A stretch of 64,000 bases of DNA from Nonlabens sp. Ci31 (GTDB lineage: Bacteria; Bacteroidota; Bacteroidia; Flavobacteriales; Flavobacteriaceae): the NCBI RefSeq assembly GCF_012974865.1, contig NZ_CP043633.1, positions 1,426,001 through 1,490,000 on the forward strand. Direction: 5' to 3'. Positions 9,674 through 18,335 of this stretch are shown piece after piece. The position numbers and the translations under genes are program-made. Each line of letters begins with the position of its first letter. Within the stretch, counting starts at the first letter, position 1. The notes below the pieces were generated by a model. The model was not told where the DNA came from and searched no databases. It saw only the letters and a program-made list of their open reading frames with translations.

Positions 9674-10105
9674 ATGAGATCGATTAAGGATTCTGTGTTT
9701 TATAGTGAAGTACTCAAGGAGGTAAATTATCATTTTGGAGATTATTACTTTTTTGATGGTTTCATTGTTTCAGAAATTAAAGAAGGAGCTGACTTCTCTT
9801 GGGATAATGCAAAAGTTATTATTGACGAGGCAGCTGCCTATTACAATACTTCTGGAAATGACATTGTTTACATCTCCAACCGAATATTTAAATACAAGAT
9901 ACAACCGGTGCACTGGCTCAGGTTTAGTATGTATGCGTTTACCCTAAAAGGCTATGGTATTGTTGCAACAAATGAAATAGCTTCCAGGAATGCAAAATTT
10001 GAGTCTACTTTTGTACGTTCAAAAGTCAAAATATTTAATAACCTTTTTGAGGCTATTCAATGGGCAGCAGCGGTTAATGATAGTAAAAAAGAAGGGATGG
10101 TTTAA
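9674..10105 (+). CDS. STAS/SEC14-like hypothetical protein
   Basis: A 143-residue soluble protein. It alternates strand-like and helical segments, with YYFFDGFIVSEIKEGADFSWDNAKVIIDEAAAYY near the start and a late FNNLFEAIQWAA helix. This resembles small STAS/SpoIIAA-like flavobacterial proteins annotated as hypothetical. I am unsure of the fold and give no function. A TATTTTTG box at 9662-9669 just upstream may be the -7 promoter element. The stop codon overlaps the end of the convergent EamA gene by four bases. Confidence 0.65.
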   Translation: MRSIKDSVFYSEVLKEVNYHFGDYYFFDGFIVSEIKEGADFSWDNAKVIIDEAAAYYNTSGNDIVYISNRIFKYKIQPVHWLRFSMYAFTLKGYGIVATNEIASRNAKFESTFVRSKVKIFNNLFEAIQWAAAVNDSKKEGMV

Positions 10106-10992
10106 GCCTTATTTTTCAGGCTAGTTAAGAAGACACCACTAAAAATAAGCAGTCCAGCTACTGCTTTTTGCCAAGTAATGATGTCTTTTCCCAAACCTAC
10201 TGCTATTATGGTAGCTAGTAAGGGTTGTAAATACACAAATACAGCCACCACACTAGGTTTTAAGGTTCTTATGGCAATAATATTAAGCATATAAGTTCCA
10301 AAAGTCGCAAATAAAATGACGTAGCCTATATTTAATAATGTAGTTGTACTCGCCATTGAAAAATCAAACGCTAGTCCCTGTGTGATTCCAAATGGAGTGA
10401 TTAACAATACACCAAAAAAGTACAGCCATTTCATTAAAGTAAATACGTGATATTTTGCTGTTAGCTTTTTAGCTAAAAGTATATAAAAGGCATAGGAAAC
10501 TGCGTTTACAAATATCAATAGGTTCCCTAACGTGGGGTTGGATGCTTGAGCACCAGCACCTGTGGATAAAAATATCAAAAAGGCTGCACCAGAAAAGCCT
10601 ACGAGAATCCCTATAATGCGAGTAGCAAAAAGACGTTCCTTTAAAAACACTGCACTCAACACCAATACGATAATAGGGGTACTTACCATTAATACAGAGG
10701 CATTTATAGGTGAGGTGAGGGATAGTCCCCACATAAAAGTCACCATATTGAAACCTACGCCACAAAATGCCGCAAGAGCGATAAGTGGCAACTCTTTAGA
10801 AGGAATTCTTTCCTTAGGTCCAGCAAATAAAGATATGATCCAGAAAATAGCACAAGTAGCTACAACTCTATACCAGGTTAATCCAAAAGGCCCTATATGT
10901 AGAGGAGTTACTTCTTTTGCCGCAGTAAAATTATAGGCATAAAACAAAGCGACAAAAAAGCCGCAAACAATAGCAATAGAACGTGTATTCAT
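10102..10992 (-). CDS. EamA/DMT family transporter
   Basis: A 296-residue inner-membrane protein with ten hydrophobic helices in two EamA repeats, the pattern of the drug/metabolite transporter superfamily. Recognisable pieces are FTAAKEVTPLHIGPFGLTWYR in the first repeat and YVILFATFGTYMLNIIAIRTLKPSVVAVFVYLQPLLA in the second. These carriers usually export amino acids or other metabolites; the cargo cannot be read here. It begins immediately after the stop codon of the ArsC-like gene (10993) and is almost certainly co-transcribed with it. Confidence 0.92.
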   Translation of the reverse strand: MNTRSIAIVCGFFVALFYAYNFTAAKEVTPLHIGPFGLTWYRVVATCAIFWIISLFAGPKERIPSKELPLIALAAFCGVGFNMVTFMWGLSLTSPINASVLMVSTPIIVLVLSAVFLKERLFATRIIGILVGFSGAAFLIFLSTGAGAQASNPTLGNLLIFVNAVSYAFYILLAKKLTAKYHVFTLMKWLYFFGVLLITPFGITQGLAFDFSMASTTTLLNIGYVILFATFGTYMLNIIAIRTLKPSVVAVFVYLQPLLATIIAVGLGKDIITWQKAVAGLLIFSGVFLTSLKNKA

Positions 10993-11346
10993 TTAAGAGA
11001 TGGCTACTTTTGCATCAGCAACTACTTTTTTAGAATTCCCTATAAAAGCTTCACCATTATAAATAAGAATAGGTCGTTTTATAAAGGTATAATGTTCGAG
11101 TAATAGCTCTTTATAATCGGTGTCAGAGAGGTCTTTCTCGTGAAGTCCACGACCTCGATACAGCTGTGCCCGTCTATTAAACAGTGCTTCATAAGAACCA
11201 GCTTGTTCTTTTAGAAACTTCAATTGTTCAACGGTAAGCGCTTGCTCTTTTGTGTTTTGTAAGGCAACATCTTTAGGAAGGTGTAACTCATTTTTTATGC
11301 GCTGGCAGGTGCTACAACTATCTAGATAAATGAATAGATTTTTCAT
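10993..11346 (-). CDS. ArsC/Spx-family thioredoxin-fold protein
   Basis: A 117-residue thioredoxin-fold protein of the arsenate reductase (ArsC/YffB) family. The redox-type motif CSTC (Cys11, Cys14) sits after the first strand, as in the family, and the fold ends with FIKRPILIYNGEAFIGN. The classical three-arginine arsenate site is not obvious, so arsenate reduction should not be assumed. It is abutted by the EamA transporter gene; whether the two cooperate is unknown. Confidence 0.85.
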   Translation of the reverse strand: MKNLFIYLDSCSTCQRIKNELHLPKDVALQNTKEQALTVEQLKFLKEQAGSYEALFNRRAQLYRGRGLHEKDLSDTDYKELLLEHYTFIKRPILIYNGEAFIGNSKKVVADAKVAIS

Positions 11347-11347
11347 A

Positions 11348-11509
11348 ATGCAAAATTACGATAGCTTTTGGTATAAGAAATATGTTTCATGTGATATTAA
11401 TTGTGGACAGTGTTGTACTTTCTATTTCTTAGAGAGTATAAAAGTATATGCTGAAGTTGATGCAGCGCAAAAATTCAATTTAAATACGGTTAGAAATTTT
11501 AAAAGTTAA
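11348..11509 (+). CDS. Possible small Cys-rich ORF (YkgJ-like motif)
   Basis: A 53-codon frame starting two bases from the divergent ArsC-like start codon. It contains the pattern C-D-I-N-C-G-Q-C-C (residues 15-23), which resembles the first metal-binding cluster of the YkgJ zinc/iron-chelating family. The rest of that domain is missing, so it could be a truncated remnant, and there is no room for a promoter outside the ArsC-like gene. Chance is a real alternative. Confidence 0.25.
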   Translation: MQNYDSFWYKKYVSCDINCGQCCTFYFLESIKVYAEVDAAQKFNLNTVRNFKS

Positions 11510-11524
11510 AAAAAGAAAATAAAA

Positions 11525-11555
11525 ATGGGTTGACTAATTTCTTAGATCAACCCAT
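11525..11555 (-). terminator. Intrinsic terminator for the prohibitin-like gene
   Basis: An inverted repeat (ATGGGTTGA-CTAA paired with TTAG-A-TCAACCCAT, one bulged base). In the minus direction it is followed by a T-rich run. It lies about 20 bp beyond the stop of the gene on its right. Confidence 0.7.
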
Positions 11556-11576
11556 AAATTTAAAAAAGCTAGACGG

Positions 11577-12350
11577 CTAATTCTTTGCTTCGTTAATAAG
11601 GTACGGCGTTCTACCGTCGGTAATAATCACTTTACTGTTAGCAGATTTTGACAACTCTATAAAAGCTTCAATACTGCGTATTTTGAGTATTTCTGGTGTA
11701 AGACCTTGTGCTAGAATCATCTGCGCATCTCTGGTACCGGTGGCTTCAATGATTTTTCGATCTGCTTCCAGACGTTCTCTTTGTAGAATAAACTCCATTC
11801 TCATAGCGTCTTGTTCCGCTTGTAGTTTTTGCTCTATAGAAAAAGAAAGACCTTGAGGCAACTGTATGCTTTTCATGAGAACTGCTTCAATAATAATTCC
11901 TTGTGAGGTAAGCGTTTCTTCCATCTTTGCTTTAATTGCTTTTTCTATATCAGCCCTTTTTCCAGAGTGCATATCTTTTGCAAAAAATTGTGAGCAAACA
12001 TCAGAACTTGCAGAACGAAAAACTGCCGACATCACATCTTTATAGTTAGGACCTATGTTTCTGAGAACTGTAGGTATCATCTCAACTTCTAGTCTGTAAA
12101 GAATGGAGATCTCAGAATCTACGCTTAAACCTTCCTTACTAGGTATTCTAAGAGCTAGTTTTAGATTGTTAGTTTGGATGGATTCTTTAATGACCTTTGT
12201 TGTAAAAGGATTAAAAACGATAGTACCTTGAGTGGTTACTTTAGAGTCTAGTTTACCTAATCTTTGTTTTACTCCAGCTTCCCCTGGTCTAATAACGGCA
12301 CAGCTCGTAATTAATAATGACGCTGCTGCAATAATAAATATGTTTCTCAT
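11577..12350 (-). CDS. Prohibitin/SPFH-domain lipoprotein
   Basis: A 257-residue protein with a lipoprotein signal (LLITSC, Cys17). An SPFH/prohibitin domain follows: GEAGVKQRLGKL, the strand segment around IQTNNLKLALRIPSKEGLSVDSEISILYRL, and ALPQG-type VLMKSIQLPQGL. A long coiled helix follows (about 180-225, EQKLQAEQDAMRMEFILQRERLEA). SPFH proteins form membrane-associated oligomeric rings; their role in bacteria is membrane organisation or protease regulation. The lipobox rather than a membrane helix at the N-terminus is a noteworthy anchoring mode. It is monocistronic. Confidence 0.88.
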   Translation of the reverse strand: MRNIFIIAAASLLITSCAVIRPGEAGVKQRLGKLDSKVTTQGTIVFNPFTTKVIKESIQTNNLKLALRIPSKEGLSVDSEISILYRLEVEMIPTVLRNIGPNYKDVMSAVFRSASSDVCSQFFAKDMHSGKRADIEKAIKAKMEETLTSQGIIIEAVLMKSIQLPQGLSFSIEQKLQAEQDAMRMEFILQRERLEADRKIIEATGTRDAQMILAQGLTPEILKIRSIEAFIELSKSANSKVIITDGRTPYLINEAKN

Positions 12351-12520
12351 AGTATTACTATTAATAGTTCATAGTAAAGGTCGCTAAAGAACCTAGTTTA
12401 CTAACAATGTTATTTGTTATTTATTTCATAAAAGTTTACCGATTGATAAATTACTAGGAGTCTGTAAAGAATCTAATTCTTTAAATTCCATTTAATTAGT
12501 ACGCTAAGGCATCAATTATT

Positions 12521-12551
12521 TTGTTTTAGGAAGATGCGCTTGTTATCTTTA
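12521..12551 (+). promoter_or_regulatory. Probable Bacteroidetes promoter for cystathionine gamma-synthase
   Basis: TTG at 12521-12523, a 20-bp spacer, then TATCTTTA at 12544-12551, one base from the TAnnTTTG -7 consensus. The start codon is 20 bp downstream. Confidence 0.5.
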
Positions 12552-12570
12552 TATCAAGGAAAATAAGGAT

Positions 12571-13713
12571 ATGAAATTTAACACAAAGACCATTCACGGT
12601 GGTCAGCACAACATAGATCCGGCATACAATTCTGTGATGCCACCTATATATCAAACTACCACTTACAAGCAAAGTACACCAGGAGGACACAATGGTTTTG
12701 AATATTCACGTAGTGGGAACCCCACTCGTGATGCATTAGAGAAGTCTATTGCCAGTATTGAAAGCGGTCATTATGGATTGGCTTTTGGTTCTGGATTAGC
12801 AGCTATTGATGCCGTTCTTAAATTATTAAAGCCAGGAGATGAAGTCATTTCGACAAACGATCTTTATGGGGGTTCGTACCGTTTATTTACTAGGATTTTT
12901 CAAGACTTTGGTGTCAAATTTCATTTTATAGGAATGGAAAATGCGGATCATATAGAAAACTTTGTAAATGAGAACACAAAATTAGTTTGGGTAGAAACCC
13001 CAACTAACCCGATGATGAACATTATAGATATAGAGGCAGTTGCAAATATTACCAACAAGCATAATATCTTACTCGCGGTAGATAATACTTTTGCTACAGC
13101 TTACCTACAAAGACCTTTGGAACTAGGAGCAGATATCGTTATGCATAGCGCGACTAAATATTTAGGCGGTCATAGTGATGTGGTCATGGGCTCTCTAGTT
13201 GTAAACGACAAAGATCTCTCTGAAAGATTGTACTTTATACAAAACGCAAGTGGAGCAGTTCCCGGTCCACAAGATTGTTTCTTGGTATTGCGTGGTATCA
13301 AAACACTTCATGTAAGAATGCAGCGGCATTGTGAAAACGGTAAAGCCGTGGCTTATGCATTAAAAATCCATCCTAATGTCTCAAAGGTATATTGGCCAGG
13401 CTTTGAAGACCATCCCAATCATGGAATTGCCAAACGGCAGATGAGTGACTTTGGGGGTATGGTATCTTTTACGACTAAGGCAGGTACGCTAGTCAGTGCG
13501 GTTAAACTGGTAGAAAAGCTAAAAGTCTTCACTTTAGCCGAATCCTTAGGAGGCGTGGAGTCTCTTGCAGGTCACCCAGCAAGCATGACGCATGCCAGTA
13601 TCCCAAAGAAAGATAGAGAGAAGATAGGAGTAGTAGATTCCCTGATACGCCTAAGCGTAGGTATTGAAGATGTGGAGGATTTATTAGCCGATTTAGATCA
13701 AGCACTAGCTTGA
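12571..13713 (+). CDS. Cystathionine gamma-synthase (PLP-dependent)
   Basis: A 380-residue Cys/Met-metabolism enzyme of fold type I. Signatures are NPTRDALE (about 50-57), FGSGLAAID, the WVETPTNP stretch (140-147) and MHSATKYLGGHSD with the PLP-binding lysine at about 196. The closest match by pattern is cystathionine gamma-synthase, which joins an activated homoserine ester to cysteine on the way to methionine. Cystathionine gamma-lyase and methionine gamma-lyase share these motifs, so the reaction is not fully fixed by sequence. It is monocistronic with its own promoter. Confidence 0.9.
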   Translation: MKFNTKTIHGGQHNIDPAYNSVMPPIYQTTTYKQSTPGGHNGFEYSRSGNPTRDALEKSIASIESGHYGLAFGSGLAAIDAVLKLLKPGDEVISTNDLYGGSYRLFTRIFQDFGVKFHFIGMENADHIENFVNENTKLVWVETPTNPMMNIIDIEAVANITNKHNILLAVDNTFATAYLQRPLELGADIVMHSATKYLGGHSDVVMGSLVVNDKDLSERLYFIQNASGAVPGPQDCFLVLRGIKTLHVRMQRHCENGKAVAYALKIHPNVSKVYWPGFEDHPNHGIAKRQMSDFGGMVSFTTKAGTLVSAVKLVEKLKVFTLAESLGGVESLAGHPASMTHASIPKKDREKIGVVDSLIRLSVGIEDVEDLLADLDQALA

Positions 13714-13923
13714 TTTAGCAGTTTTGAGAATAGTGGTGATAAAGACTAGCTTCTGTTAGTACCTGACCTGGTAGTCACCATAGAGACACCTTTTTGAGGT
13801 GATGAATAATGATAAAAGCGGTGCTTAGAGATTTAACTAAAAGGACTTTATTTTTAACTAAAAAATAAATTGCAGAATCATAAACTAGAGTAGATTTACT
13901 ATGTAATTTTAAAGTCATCTACC

Positions 13924-14028
13924 ATGGCAAATAAACCAGCAAAAGGCGCCGTAAACTTCGGAAAGCCTTCTTCAAAGCCAGCAGCAGCAATGCCTAAAGC
14001 TAAGAACTCTGCTTCTAAAAAGAAGTAA
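13924..14028 (+). CDS. Small basic Ala/Lys-rich protein (34 residues)
   Basis: MANKPAKGAVNFG followed by KPSSKPAAAMPKAK and a Lys-rich end (SASKKK). The composition, strongly basic with Ala/Pro/Lys, resembles small nucleic-acid-binding or histone-like tails. It has a clear start and stop, and a terminator hairpin about 50 bp downstream. The opposite strand is also open here but reads as a low-complexity shadow. No family is recognised. Confidence 0.5.
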   Translation: MANKPAKGAVNFGKPSSKPAAAMPKAKNSASKKK

Positions 14029-14079
14029 TTGTTCTTGATGTGCGATCCGGTCGCATACAACTCAAACTCATAAAAAAAG

Positions 14080-14106
14080 AGCCGTTTCCATAAAGAAGAA
14101 ACGGCT
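14080..14106. terminator. Intrinsic terminator after the small basic ORF
   Basis: A 9-bp perfect stem (AGCCGTTTC and its complement), preceded by an A-run and followed by TCTTTATTT on the plus strand. Confidence 0.75.
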
Positions 14107-14157
14107 TCTTTATTTACAGCCATTCATACACTGGCAAGGCTAATGGATTTGAAGTAT

Positions 14158-14200
14158 TCTCGCTTTTGCTCTATGCCTGCCGGCATGCAGGAAAGCGAGA
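14158..14200. repeat. Palindrome copy carrying a 21-bp nested insertion (intergenic)
   Basis: The outer arms TCTCGCTTTTGC (14158-14169) and GAAAGCGAGA (14191-14200) form the usual palindrome. Between them is a 21-bp insert (14170-14190) containing ATGCCTGCCGGCA. The inserts at 43131-43151 and 54492-54512 are the same length, in the same relative place, and closely related on the opposite strand. Confidence 0.88.
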
Positions 14201-14290
14201 CACCTAGCGATACCCCATTCATAATTTAAAGTTTACACAACACAAATGGTTATAGAAAAATGCATCTTTGTGAAATATTAGAAAATTGAA

Positions 14291-14728
14291 TTGGCAACAA
14301 AAAAAATAATCATAGGCCGCACAGACCGCGCTGATTTTCCAAAATTAAAGATAGAGGGAATTGATATTAAAATCGATACGGGTGCTTACACGAGTAGTAT
14401 ACACTGTAAAGATATTGAAGAAGCTGATGGTATACTCCATGCAACACTCCTAGATGAAGAACACGATCAGTACCATGGAAAGCGATTGAGCTTTGAAGAG
14501 TATAAGATCACTAGCGTGCGCAGTAGCAATGGTAGTGTCGATTTGCGTTATGAGGTGCAAGGAAACATCAGGCTTTTTAAGAAGCTTTATAAGATCTCTT
14601 TAACTTTGAGTAATCGGGAAGAAATGAAATACCCAGTTTTAATAGGGCGTAAATTTCTTTCTCCTAAATTTATAGTAGATCCTGAATTACAGGATGTTTC
14701 CTATTTACATTCCCAATATGAAGATTAG
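14291..14728 (+). CDS. RimB-like retropepsin-fold protease (ATP-dependent zinc protease family)
   Basis: A 145-residue protein with IGRTDRADFPKL at the N-terminus and KIDTGAYTSSIH, whose DTG (29-31) is the aspartic-protease-like signature, then YPVLIGRKFL near the end. Databases call this family putative ATP-dependent zinc protease. In Pseudomonas the related RimB is a small protease that acts with RimK. The start is the nearest ATT/TTG-region codon giving the family N-terminus (the reading begins at a TTG, TTGGCAACA). It overlaps rimK by 11 bp, which strongly suggests translational coupling and shared function. Confidence 0.85.
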   Translation: MATKKIIIGRTDRADFPKLKIEGIDIKIDTGAYTSSIHCKDIEEADGILHATLLDEEHDQYHGKRLSFEEYKITSVRSSNGSVDLRYEVQGNIRLFKKLYKISLTLSNREEMKYPVLIGRKFLSPKFIVDPELQDVSYLHSQYED

Positions 14729-15596
14729 TATTTTATCTCGCAGTACAAGCCTATACAGTACGAAAAGACTGCTAGAAGAGGCTCGTAAAGCAGGTCATAT
14801 TGCTAAAGCGATCAATGTGCTGCACTGTAATATCAAATTAGAAAAACAGAAACCTACCGTTTATTATCACGGAGAAAGGTTGGTCACTCCAGATGCCATT
14901 ATTCCACGTATAGGTGCCAGTATTACTTTTTATGGTACCGCTATCGTAAGGCAGTTTGAGATGATGAATTGTTTTACGACGGTAAGCTCTATGTCCCTGG
15001 TTTGCAGTAGAGATAAATTACAAAGTTTGCAACTGCTTTCCAGAAGTGGTGTGGACATGCCCAAGACAGTATTTACGAACTTTGGCGATCATACAGATGA
15101 TATTTGTAAACAAGTGGGTGGTCCTCCAGTGGTCATTAAAGTCCTAGAAGGAACTCAAGGGATAGGCGTGAATCTTGCAGAAACGATAGCAGCAGCAGAT
15201 GCTATCATAGATGCTAATAATGAACTGAGGTCTCGTGTTATTATACAAGAGTTTATCAAAGAAGCAGGTGGCGCAGATTTACGCGCTTTTGTCGTTGGTG
15301 ATAAAGTAGTAGGTGCTATGAAAAGACAAGCTCAAAAAGGGGAGTTCAGATCTAATCTGCATCGTGGAGGAACTGCAAAAAGCATCACACTTACTAAGCT
15401 GGAAGAACAAACCGCTGTAAGTGCAGCAAGATCTTTAGGTTTAGGAGTTTGTGGGGTAGATTTACTTCAAAGCAGTCGCGGGCCATTAGTTCTTGAGGTA
15501 AATAGTTCTCCAGGTCTCGAAGGAATAGAAAGAGCTACAGGTAAAAATATTGCTGCAGAAATAATCAAGTATATAGAAAAAGGAGTCCATGCTTAA
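14718..15596 (+). CDS. rimK: RimK-type ATP-grasp ligase (alpha-L-glutamate ligase)
   Basis: A 292-residue ATP-grasp enzyme of the RimK family, which adds glutamate residues to the C-terminus of ribosomal protein S6. Visible features are PRIGASITFYG, the ATP-grasp stretch VIKVLEGTQGIGVNL, LRAFVVGDKVVGAMKRQA, FRSNLHRGG and the C-terminal metal-binding LVLEVNSSPGLEGIE. The start at 14718 (MKISILSR) matches the family N-terminus; an ATG eight codons earlier is less likely. It overlaps the protease gene upstream and the M14-like gene downstream. The native target could be S6 or another acceptor. Confidence 0.93.
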   Translation: MKISILSRSTSLYSTKRLLEEARKAGHIAKAINVLHCNIKLEKQKPTVYYHGERLVTPDAIIPRIGASITFYGTAIVRQFEMMNCFTTVSSMSLVCSRDKLQSLQLLSRSGVDMPKTVFTNFGDHTDDICKQVGGPPVVIKVLEGTQGIGVNLAETIAAADAIIDANNELRSRVIIQEFIKEAGGADLRAFVVGDKVVGAMKRQAQKGEFRSNLHRGGTAKSITLTKLEEQTAVSAARSLGLGVCGVDLLQSSRGPLVLEVNSSPGLEGIERATGKNIAAEIIKYIEKGVHA

Positions 15597-16548
15597 AGAA
15601 CTCAAGATATTTGATACGATTATTGAGCCAGGTAAAAGTTACAAGCTCAATTTTAATATGGCTAAGCTTTATACCTCTACAAGTATTGAAGTGCCTGTGA
15701 TTATAAACCGGAGTAAAAAAGCTGGCCCGGTAGTGCTAGTTACTGGTGGTATTCACGGAGATGAAATAAATGGTATTGAGGTCGTAAGACAATTGATCTC
15801 CAAAAAGATCAATAAACCAGTAATAGGAACAATAATAGCTATTCCTGTTTTAAATGTTTTCGGATTTTTGAGCGGTAAGAGAGAGTTTCCTGATGGTAGA
15901 GATTTAAATAGAGTTTTCCCTGGAACAAAGTCAGGAGCGCTAGCAAGTAGATTTGCGTATCAAGTATCATCAGAAATTTTACCACATGTTGATATCATTT
16001 TAGATTTCCATACTGGTGGAGCCCAACGCTTCAATGCACCGCACTTGAGAGTTTCTCAGTTAGAAGTAAACTCTTGGAATTTAGCTAAGGTTTTTAATGC
16101 GCCATTTTTGATGCATGGCAACAATATTAAAAAGACATTTAGAGCCACTTGCTCTGACCTAGGTAAGACGTATTTGCTGTTTGAAGGGGGGATGTCTAAC
16201 CGCAGTGATAAAGAAGTAGTTTCTACAGCAGTTAATGGAGCTATAAGAGTGCTGGAACATCTCAAAATGTTAGGACCTGATATTCCTGTTGAAGTACGAA
16301 AAGAAGATTCCATTATTGTAACAGATTCCATGTGGATCAGAGCAAAGTATTCTGGATTATTACACCCTAAGGTAAAAACTGGAAAACGAGTAGAAAAAGA
16401 CGAATTTATAGCTATTATAACAGATCCTTATGGAGAATTAAGGTATAAAGTAAAATCTCCTCATGCAGGTTACGTGATTAACGTTAATCACAGTCCGCTG
16501 GTATATCAAGGGGATGCCATTTTTCATATTTCAAAACATGGACAGTAA
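15589..16548 (+). CDS. Succinylglutamate desuccinylase/aspartoacylase-family zinc enzyme
   Basis: A 319-residue protein of the M14-related AstE/AspA family. Zinc ligands are visible as GIHGDEINGIE (His56, Glu59) and LDFHTGG (His141), followed by RDLNRVFPG, which binds the substrate carboxylate in this family. The C-terminal part is beta-rich with a biotinyl/lipoyl-like end (SPHAGYVINVNHSPLVYQGDAIF). Known members cleave amide bonds next to glutamate or aspartate. Its 8-bp overlap with rimK raises the possibility that it trims or recycles glutamylated products, but that is inference. Confidence 0.88.
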   Translation: MLKELKIFDTIIEPGKSYKLNFNMAKLYTSTSIEVPVIINRSKKAGPVVLVTGGIHGDEINGIEVVRQLISKKINKPVIGTIIAIPVLNVFGFLSGKREFPDGRDLNRVFPGTKSGALASRFAYQVSSEILPHVDIILDFHTGGAQRFNAPHLRVSQLEVNSWNLAKVFNAPFLMHGNNIKKTFRATCSDLGKTYLLFEGGMSNRSDKEVVSTAVNGAIRVLEHLKMLGPDIPVEVRKEDSIIVTDSMWIRAKYSGLLHPKVKTGKRVEKDEFIAIITDPYGELRYKVKSPHAGYVINVNHSPLVYQGDAIFHISKHGQ

Positions 16549-17110
16549 ACTAGCACTTAGAAAGGAATATGTTCAACGTAGACAGGCTTTAACGCTTGAT
16601 CAAGTAGAAGAATACAGTCTGCAAATTGCTAATAAAGCATTAGAAATTGATATTTGGAGCCATTCCAACTACCATATTTTCCTTCCTATAGAAAAACAAA
16701 AAGAAATCAATACAGAGTACTTGCTTCACATCCTTCAAGGCAAGGATAAAAATGTGGTCATCTCTAGATCGAATTTTAAGAATTTTTCTATGTCTAATTA
16801 TTTGTTGACAGATCAAACTAAATTAACAGTGAATACATACGGGATACCAGAGCCTGATGAAAACGGTATAGCTGTAGACGAAAAAAGCATCGATGTGGTA
16901 TTTGTTCCATTAGTAGCTGCAGATAGATTTGGCAATCGCATAGGCTATGGAAAAGGCTTTTATGACCGATTTTTAAAGAAGTGTAGACCAGATGTTTTGA
17001 AGATAGGATTGTCTTTTTTTACCCCATTAGAGACTAAAATAGATACTAATAGTAATGATATTGGGATGGATTACATTATACATAGGCAAGAGATTCTCAA
17101 AGTAATTTAA
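16538..17110 (+). CDS. 5-formyltetrahydrofolate cyclo-ligase
   Basis: A 190-residue enzyme that converts 5-formyl-THF to 5,10-methenyl-THF using ATP. It shows the N-terminal LRKEYVQRRQAL and the family signature NRIGYGKGFYDRFL (ATP/Mg and folate site) in the second half. I chose the ATG at 16538, since an alternative upstream start lies well inside the preceding gene. The 11-bp overlap with the M14-like gene makes it the last gene of a four-gene operon; no terminator is evident in the 120 bp before the next gene. Confidence 0.93.
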   Translation: MDSKLALRKEYVQRRQALTLDQVEEYSLQIANKALEIDIWSHSNYHIFLPIEKQKEINTEYLLHILQGKDKNVVISRSNFKNFSMSNYLLTDQTKLTVNTYGIPEPDENGIAVDEKSIDVVFVPLVAADRFGNRIGYGKGFYDRFLKKCRPDVLKIGLSFFTPLETKIDTNSNDIGMDYIIHRQEILKVI

Positions 17111-17233
17111 AGCTTGATTTCCTATTTATGAAGTGAAAAGGCCATCAGCGGTAATTCTTAAATTATTTTCACCTATATTACCCCAACCTTGTTAGTTTCT
17201 AGCAATATTATTTAAACGTTTTCCCCTAAAACG

Positions 17234-18334
17234 ATGAAAATTCCCCCTAAAAAAAGCTTGCAGCAAAAGCTGCAAGACAAAGAGTACTTCTTAAAAGAAA
17301 CAGCCCTAATGACCCAAACAGGTTCTTATAGTGGAAACTTTAAAACAGGTTTCTGCTTTATGGACGAGATAGGAAGAAAGGTTCTTAATATTCCAAATGA
17401 TTTTCAATTAAATTTTGAGTCTGCCTTAACCTTATTTGTGGATTATAAACAAACGGTTAAGAAGTTTAAAAATAGTCTAGAAGGATTTAGCTTCGAGCAG
17501 GATGTTGAAATGATAGATTATGATGGTAAGAAATTTTGGGTAAGAGCTACTGGAAAACCGCTTGTTGATGATTATACCGGAGCAATTGTAGGAATACGAG
17601 GAGTTTTTACAAGTATAGACCGTTTCATTAAGCAAGGAAAAGAATTGGAGAAAAGAGCAGAACTCATAGATATTCAAAATGAAAGATTGATCCATTTTGC
17701 ACATATAGTGTCACATAATTTAAGATCGCACTCCAGTAATTTAGAACTTACACTTGAAACTTTTGCAGCAAAAAATTCTGATTCAGAAGAAACCGTTTTT
17801 AAGAGCTATCTCAAGGATATTTCGACTAGTTTAAGTCAGACACTTGAACATCTTAATGAAGTGGTAACCATCAATACTCATGAAAGAGGTAGGGAACTGG
17901 TAGATATTAAAGACGTTTTTGAATCAGTATTAGAGGAACATCGTCCTTTGTTAGGTTTAATAGACCTAAGGTTAGATTATGATTTTACAGCCCTGACTCA
18001 TCTCAATTACGTCCCGTCGTTTTTACGCAGTATTCTCACTAATTTGCTATCTAACTCCATTAAGTATAGAGATGTCTTAAGACCGCTTCATATAGACGTG
18101 AAATCTAAATGTAAAGGTTCAAAAGAGCTTCTCGTTTTTAAGGATAACGGAATAGGTATAGATCTTCAGAAGAATAGAGATAAAATTTTTAATATGTACC
18201 GTACCTTCCATGACAATGATGATGCTAGAGGAGTAGGTTTATTTTTAACTAAAAACCAAGTAGAATCCTTAGGGGGTGATATTTCAGTTAAAAGTATTCT
18301 AGGTGTAGGAAGTTCATTTACGGTAAAATTTTAA
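17234..18334 (+). CDS. PAS-containing histidine kinase, soluble
   Basis: A 366-residue kinase with no membrane helix. A PAS-like sensor domain (about 20-130) contains TGSYSGNF and MIDYDGKKFWVRATGKPL. A short coiled coil (about 134-153) leads to the Bacteroidetes-type H box AHIVSHNLRSH with His161. The ATPase domain has LLSNSIKYR, FKDNGIGIDL and RGVGLFLTKNQVESLGG. It is followed one base later by a single-domain response regulator, its obvious partner. The signal is unknown. Confidence 0.92.
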   Translation: MKIPPKKSLQQKLQDKEYFLKETALMTQTGSYSGNFKTGFCFMDEIGRKVLNIPNDFQLNFESALTLFVDYKQTVKKFKNSLEGFSFEQDVEMIDYDGKKFWVRATGKPLVDDYTGAIVGIRGVFTSIDRFIKQGKELEKRAELIDIQNERLIHFAHIVSHNLRSHSSNLELTLETFAAKNSDSEETVFKSYLKDISTSLSQTLEHLNEVVTINTHERGRELVDIKDVFESVLEEHRPLLGLIDLRLDYDFTALTHLNYVPSFLRSILTNLLSNSIKYRDVLRPLHIDVKSKCKGSKELLVFKDNGIGIDLQKNRDKIFNMYRTFHDNDDARGVGLFLTKNQVESLGGDISVKSILGVGSSFTVKF

Positions 18335-18335
18335 T

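Noticed and set aside
13899..14123. A 74-codon minus-strand open frame over the small basic ORF
   Set aside because: It spans the terminator hairpin and reads the antisense of the Ala/Lys repeats; the plus-strand ORF is the better candidate.
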